NCBI RefSeq assembly: GCF_000512585.2
Contig: NC_089241.1
Coordinates: forward strand, 4,358,001-4,422,000
Origin: Kwoniella bestiolae CBS 10118
Taxonomy: Eukaryota; Basidiomycota; Tremellomycetes; Tremellales; Cryptococcaceae
DNA: 64,000 nucleotides
Direction: 5' to 3'
Made by a program: the position numbers and the translations under genes. The notes below the pieces were generated by a model. It saw only the letters and a list, made by a program, of their open reading frames with translations. It made no database searches and was not told the DNA's origin. Positions 58,373 through 64,000 of the stretch are shown here, one piece after another (the stretch's first letter is position 1; each line of letters opens with the position of its first letter).

Positions 58373-59651
58373 TTACACATCCACATATAACAAGATTGGT
58401 TCTCCCACTTCGTCTATCTCCGGTATGACGCACTGGCAAACCAAAGGAAGAACATCAGTACACTTGCCATTTTATCATGTAATCTGGTGGCTGGTAGAGC
58501 ACCACGTCCAAGACCCACCTTCAGATCGAAAGCCTTTGCTAAGACGATCTTGAAGATCTTCTGTACATTTATCGAATGTGAGGTTGAGCAGAATATCTGT
58601 GTGACCAAATTCAAGTCAGCTCCTGTCCTTGGCATATTCGTGATACGACAAGTTGCAGAACGACAGATGACGAAGCTGACACGTACGAGAGGAGCATGCA
58701 TCGCTTTGGAGAACCGCTTGGCCTGCTTTGTGATTTCTTCTTGCTCTTCTCGCGGGAAGGAGGCGAATTGATCGTATTTCGTACCTATCAATACTGGTAT
58801 GGCGGTCTGTGGAGCGTCATGTCAAGGATCAGCAATATTACTTTGTAGTGACTGCGGCACTTCCCCTTCCCATCGTTTCTATTCCCATACGAACCAACTC
58901 CACCCTCTTTACTAGATGGTCTCTGTCAAGTTCACTCTCCGTTTGCTTCCATGCCATATGTCATCACTCGCCAAACCCACAACTCACCTTGTTAAACCCC
59001 CTAGCCTGTCTATACCACTCCTTCACACTGTTCAACGTCGCCTTCCTGGTCAAATCAAACATGAACAATATCGCCACTGCATCGTTCGATACTAGAGGTA
59101 ACATCGATACGAATTCCCTCTGACCACCTAGATCCCATATCTGCGGTAACTCGACCGAGCATCAGCTATCGCTCATGAAATTGTTCGCCATGATCTATGC
59201 AGCTGATGGTGCAATTTGTCAACAGAGAGAAAGGCAGAACCCACCGAAAATGTTATCTCGGTATTTCGTATCGTTATTGCTTTCTCCATGAAATTCACTC
59301 CTAGCGTTTGTATATAATCCTCACTACGACGATGTTTCATCAGCTTTTATGACAACTTTGACCCGGCAGCTAAGAGTGCACCCACTCAAAGCTCCCTTCC
59401 ACATATTTCACCATCAACGACGTTTTACCGATCTGCGAATCTCCTACCATACCTACTTTCAGGACGATTCTGCAGAACCCCCATGATAGATCAGCACGAG
59501 CTGAACATGGTTGTAATGCGCGAAGCAGATTGAAAATTGGACGAAACACGTAAGGACCCTCGAGCCGTACTCACGAATTCCTATCTCCACCTTCACCGCC
59601 TGATACCCTTCCGCTACCTGATCCGGAAGATATGTATCCTTGGTCTGTCAT
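58373..59651 (-). CDS. SPG1: Septation GTPase SPG1/TEM1
   Basis: Small Ras-like GTPase at the head of the septation initiation / mitotic exit network. The start MTDQGYISSGSGSGRVSG is followed by KVGMVGDSQIGKTSLMVKY, with P-loop GDSQIGKTS (59410-59470), then YIQTLGVNFMEKAI (switch I, with the conserved TLGVNFMEK of the Spg1/Tem1 family). Next come IWDLGGQREF (switch II, near 59120-59145), FMFDLTRKATLNSVKEWYRQ and the base-recognition motif GTKYDQF (58765-58790), which has TKYD in place of the general NKxD, normal for this family. The end KCVIPEIDEVGEPILLYVDV is recovered by splicing at 58436-58518. There is no C-terminal CAAX box, as in Spg1/Tem1. It is divergent from the Mmc1-like gene. Confidence 0.94.
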
Positions 59652-60410
59652 CGTGGTGGTGGTACTATATGTTGGGTTGGGGATGATGATGGGTTTTGTG
59701 AGAGAATCCGAGCTAGCCAGTGAGGAAAGGACCGATTGGTGATGTGTATTGAAGCGTGATTTGATGATTACTTCTATGCCGAGACGAGTTTGGTATGGTT
59801 GAGAGATGCGGAATTAGGGTATGCCATGAACAATCGAGCTGACCTGGTATCTGTCGCGTGAATCAGAGATTGGAGAGGAAGAGGTTGGCGATAGGAGCGA
59901 AGGAAGATTGACTGAAGTTTTTGTTTCCTGATGCTGTAGAGCTAGTGGCCAGGATACGAGCACGGCCCGTGTACTTTGATGGGGTGATGGGTGATGGCTG
60001 GATTGATTCTGAGTGTAGTGACAGGATGAAGCCGAGTGGTTGTTGTCTGTTTTCGTGATATACGTGAGAAGTCGTAACGAGTGTGAATTAGAGTATGTTG
60101 ATGGGATGAGCTCTCGAGGTGGTATGATAGTGATGAATTGGTATAGGATGGGATGATGAGTATGTTGTTATTGTTATGTTGGTTGTCATCCTCGCATTCT
60201 TGATTTTACGCTTAGACGCGTAGAACACCTGTAAATGGTACACTCGTATAAGTTTCATGTTGACACCCCTCATACTCTCATAGTCTCTCTCTCTCTCTCT
60301 CTCTCGCTCTTACTTCGTCTTTTTCGGGTTACATACTGTATATCATCTGCTTCATTCACCTCACAAGCTCAACTCTATCCATCCCATAAACCCCACAAAA
60401 AGCAGCAACC
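59652..60410. promoter_or_regulatory. Divergent SPG1/Mmc1-like promoter
   Basis: 759 bp between divergent starts. It contains an uninterrupted CT dinucleotide tract at about 60284-60305 and GATGGG/TGGATTGATT patterns near 59980-60010. No gene is supported. Confidence 0.45.
60284..60305 (+). repeat. (CT)11 tract
   Basis: A continuous CT dinucleotide run about 105 bp upstream of the Mmc1-like start, in likely promoter or leader sequence. Confidence 0.85.
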
Positions 60411-62785
60411 ATGTCTCTCACAAGACTGGTACGCTCAGCGCCTCGTCAGGTCAGTAGGATATCGTCTAAAACCCTTCGGCCGGCAGTCATATCTAGTCCG
60501 AAATATCCCTCGTCCACAACCTCTTCTCAAAATTCACAACACCTCTTCTCAGCATCTGGATCAATCTTAATAAGAAGATATGCTTCAGCTGCCACCGCTA
60601 TCAAACCGTCGGAACCATTTCAAATACCCGTAGAAGATGTGATAGTGCCCAAGCCGGTCTCAGGAGCAGGAGACCTGATACCCATCTTACAGGATATACA
60701 GGATCTTTTAGAACAGGAAATCGGAGGTGATGATATATGGTCGAGGAGGATCAGAAATAGTTTGGAAGATCTGCAATCTGCAAGAAGAGGAAGGATAGCC
60801 GGTATGTAGCTAACCAGTCAGTCCTCAGAAAGGCTCAGACAGCTAACAAAAGTTGGTTAGTTATCGGAGATGCCCTCGCTGCTCCCAGAGACGTCGTTTC
60901 AGCTCTGCTGCAAGATCCATTGGCGGATACCGAGGCTAGTAGGAGGGCTTTGCTGACTAGACATGAAGGCTCGAACATTGATGTATTCCAGATAGGGTCA
61001 GTCCTGCTCTTACCCGGAGCTCACTCGTCCGAAGCTAACACTGTTATTTCGTCGTAAACAGACATGGACCCAATCCACATAGAGAACCGGAATCTTTGTC
61101 ATTATCTGCTTCATGGCTCCAGTCAACGGGTTATGATGTTATCGAGGTGAACAGTGAGTTGCAAATTGAAGGATAAGATCAACCAGCTTACACTATCATG
61201 TAGCCAAGAAAGCAGAAGATACTCTATCAACCCTCCTTTCAACCGACTCATTACTTGTCGTCCTCGACCCTATACGACTGACCGATACACCCCAACTATC
61301 TTCTATACTACCCCTCGCTTTATCTCGTGGATCTATTCATCTCGTCATCAACGGCCATCTCCCTCCTAATACCTCTCAAACAACCATAGAAGCGAAATTA
61401 CGAGACCAACTGAGTAAACTCAAGGTCAACCCCTTAGAAGAGACGTCTTTCAATCCTGCTTCGGTGCCCATCTCTTTCGTCAAAGCTGAAAAGGCCCTGG
61501 ATGCTCTCGATGCTTTAGCAGCCGGATTACAGGAACATGGACCTTCGACATCTACTTCCAAGACTAGAGCATTCGAAGTCTTCCAAAATCAATTCCTAGA
61601 ATCGCACATCGGTCCATTACAATCATCATTACTCCAATCTCTCACATCCATCTCTGAACCCCAATTATCGACTTCTCGTCAAGTCGCTGGATTAGCATTA
61701 TCGCATATCGAAAATATAATAGCATCCGACAGGGATATAGTCAAAGATGCTTTACACACTGTATCGGAGCTGCGTAGGGGAGCCCAGCAAGGAGCATCGA
61801 AAGCTAAACATCTAAGTGTGGCTAGTAGAGGTATAGAAGGTGGACTGGTGGAAGGTTCAGTTGAATATGATATGAACAAAGTGCAGTCTCAGCTGGAAGA
61901 GAAGTTCAATGGTAGATTAAGCTGGCTAGGATTGATAGGAAGAACGAGGGTCGATGATGTCCAATTCGAGTTGACGAATCATCTGAATAACAACTTCGCT
62001 ACGGATCTGGAACGGCAGATAATATTCGAGTCCGGCCAATTATCGCATCTACAACTTCAGTTGAATACTCTATCCGACCATACTATCCGTCAACTATCCC
62101 ATTCTACATCTTCCACTTCAACTCACCCTTTCACCTCTCCATTACTTCTCAACCACCTATCAACACTATCACTATCCATACCCCCGCTGACACCTACATC
62201 CCTCACTTCACCCATATCAACACGACGCCAACAACTCCTAACCCAATCGATACCTAGACTACATTCCTCGGCTCAACGAGCCCTGCTCACCACATACGCT
62301 ACGTCCTTATTGGGCGTATCATTGAGCTGGATGAGCTACGTCCCTCCTATAGCTCTGACTTCTGCATCCACAGCTTTGGGGCTAGGAATACTGAGTGTAG
62401 TAGCTTCGTTGGCTTTGGGTCAGAGGTTGTGGGGTAAGGCCCAGAAGAAGTTCTGGAGGGATTGGAAGAGGATAACGGGGATGATGAAAGGCGATCTGGA
62501 GGTGAGTGAATCTATCTCGAAGCATAACAATCGCTCTGGGAGATCAGGCAGATATGAGCCAATGGCTACCTCTACCTGCTGCAAAGTTCGAGACATAACA
62601 GATGAGAGGATGATGCTGATTTATCGTTGCATGGTATGCAGACACGCTTCGACACAGCTCTACGGACTCAGGTATTGGCAAAGCCGTTGATATCTGCTGA
62701 GGGGTTGGAGAAGCTGATACAGAAACGGGAGAAGAGGTTGGATGAGCTGCAGGATAAAGTGAACGGGTTAAGCAAGAGGATATGA
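60411..62785 (+). CDS. MMC1: Mmc1-like mitochondrial inner-membrane protein
   Basis: The start MSLTRLVRSAPRQVSRISSK, with RRYASAATAIK downstream, is a strong mitochondrial presequence. RIAVIGDALAAPRDVVSALL (about 60785-60910, intron-split) looks like the first strand and loop of a GTPase fold but lacks a canonical P-loop GxxxxGKS/T. Long helical regions follow, such as AEKALDALDALAAGLQEHG (61490-61545) and LALSHIENIIASDRDIVKD. Two adjacent hydrophobic segments sit near the C-terminus (SLLGVSLSWMSYVPPIAL and LGLGILSVVASLALG, about 62310-62420), followed by a basic amphipathic stretch and a coiled coil ending KVNGLSKRI. This layout fits the fungal Mmc1 family, a dynamin-superfamily-like pseudoenzyme that works with MICOS in cristae shape. 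The assignment is from memory of the family and needs a profile search. Confidence 0.55.
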
Positions 62786-63078
62786 CGATGATCTTTAGTT
62801 AAAGGGAAAGGAAAAGTAGAAAGTTGGTCAAGGACGAGTGGGGGACTTGTCTAAGAGGTTGATCTCGATCCTCACTTAAAATCGGATCAACGCAATACAA
62901 AAGGCATACAGTATGCTATTGTACTTCAGGATGTAGTAGCTTATACATCTTGTAAATGCATCATCACTTGCATGAAAGAGGATTCATCCGAATTGATACA
63001 TTCATTCATCGTCATACAACCACTTCAGCACAAACAGACCAAGAAGAATCGAGCCTGCTCAACTCTTAATTTGAGAGT

Positions 63079-64000
63079 CTATATAACCCCGTATTTCCTC
63101 TTATACCATTCCTGACCCGTTGTAGCTGCTCGTCCCATTTTGACCTGGCCCTTCGAGTTGGATTGACTATTAGCTGATGAAGGTAAAGTAGGAGATTCAG
63201 GTATGGGATCGCTAAGTCTATTCTGGCTCTTACTCTGCCTTTGTATCTGACCTACCCTAGACAAAGTAGAGGGATTTTCATATCTTAGAGGTGTATTTGA
63301 AGATGCGTGTGTGTTTGTGTAGGTAGGAAGTAATGGTTGGCTAGTCGATCGAGTTAGGACTCTACTAATCTGTGCGTCTCTCACGTCGTGTATCGAATAT
63401 GTAGGGGTGGTATCGCTGCTCCCGCTTGAGGTTGGCGATTGGACGTGAATGTGAGCTTGTGAAGGTGGCACAGGGAGGTATACCTCTGTGGGTGCTTCTG
63501 AGGATAAGGTCAGTGTCGCTGAGAGGTTGGAATGATGTTTGCTCATCCAGCTTGAAGGTTGGATAAGAGAGGTGATACTTTGATATTGTTGGTGGATTAG
63601 GTTGGCGGTACTGCCCATACTGTCTACTCTTGAGGAGCCACCTATACCGTTATTGATCAGTACAACTTCTTACCAAAAAATTTCACGAGAGGACATGGAG
63701 AGGAAGATGTCTTCCAGATATCAACCAACGCCTCACTCACCCTCTATAAAGCTCGTAACGTTGATATGAGTCATATCGGACCTCATTCTCCCATGACCCT
63801 TATTCTTCATCTGAAGCTGCTGCTCCCTTACAAACAGTCTATTGGGCAATGGTAACTCGTCCACAGCCATATCTCCAAAATCGAGCTTATCCAATGTGGG
63901 CACAGTGGTAGACCTCGAAGGTGGTCTAGGGAAATTGAGCGGTAAATCCGCCAACCCACTCGCACTTGTCCCGCTTTCTCTCGAGTTATTCCCAGAACTG
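63079..64000 (-). CDS. Unrecognised disordered protein, 3' part
   Basis: The gene runs off the right edge of the window. Two exons are visible: one from 64000 to about 63741 (LADLPLNFPRPPSRSTTVP, LDFGDMAVDELPLPNRLFV, REQQLQMKNKGHGRM, INVTSFIEG) and a last one from about 63642 to the stop at 63079 (GGSSRVDSMGSTANLIHQQ ... AATTGQEWYKRKYGVI). The visible part is Ser/Thr/Pro-rich and mostly disordered, with no domain that I recognise. The conserved-looking C-terminal EWYKRKYGVI may be a short binding motif. It is convergent with the Mmc1-like gene. Confidence 0.65.

Overview
This is a nuclear segment of a basidiomycete, most likely a tremellomycete of the Cryptococcus/Kwoniella type. Genes are dense and intron-rich, with short introns (mostly about 50-80 nt, GTRNGT...YAG), intergenic gaps are small, and several coding exons are only 11-21 nt long. 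I count 24 protein genes, two of them cut by the window edges. I see no rRNA, tRNA, transposon or CRISPR array. Gene spans run from start codon to stop codon. The exon joins cited were read by eye from splice signals and frame continuity.

1-9.2 kb: the 3' end of an ABCC-type ABC transporter, then an amino-acid metabolism block: LEU4 (2-isopropylmalate synthase), ILV3 (dihydroxyacid dehydratase), HIS3 (imidazoleglycerol-phosphate dehydratase) and a SHR3-like ER chaperone for amino-acid permeases. 9.5-19 kb: an ATG14-like autophagy subunit divergent from SHR3, a large aromatic-acid-exporter-like membrane protein, and a membrane-anchored DUF1996 protein.

19-30.5 kb: a three-LIM paxillin-like gene with 30 perfect copies of a hexanucleotide in its leader, an IAH1-like GDSL esterase, a PP2A activator (PTPA), a GT61-like glycosyltransferase, and a head-to-head pair of mitochondrial small-subunit ribosomal protein genes (mS45/Bot1-like and uS8m). 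30.7-43 kb: a MAU2/Scc4-like cohesin loader divergent from the SHO1 osmosensor, COG8 with a very long acidic tail divergent from a mitochondrial AAA ATPase.

43-64 kb: a secreted DUF3455 protein, a short BTB-like gene, a JJJ1 co-chaperone whose frame runs straight into an SRR1/Ber1 domain, a coiled-coil protein of unknown role, a 2.7 kb gap, a disordered protein with a divergent methyltransferase-like domain, the SPG1/TEM1 GTPase, an Mmc1-like mitochondrial membrane protein, and the 3' part of an unrecognised gene.

Most of this is ordinary core genome. The observations most worth following are the JJJ1-SRR1 fusion, the recurring micro-exons, the LEU4-ILV3-HIS3-SHR3 neighbourhood, the methyltransferase-like protein and the CAACAG repeat. 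I did not find anything that amounts to a clearly new biological system.
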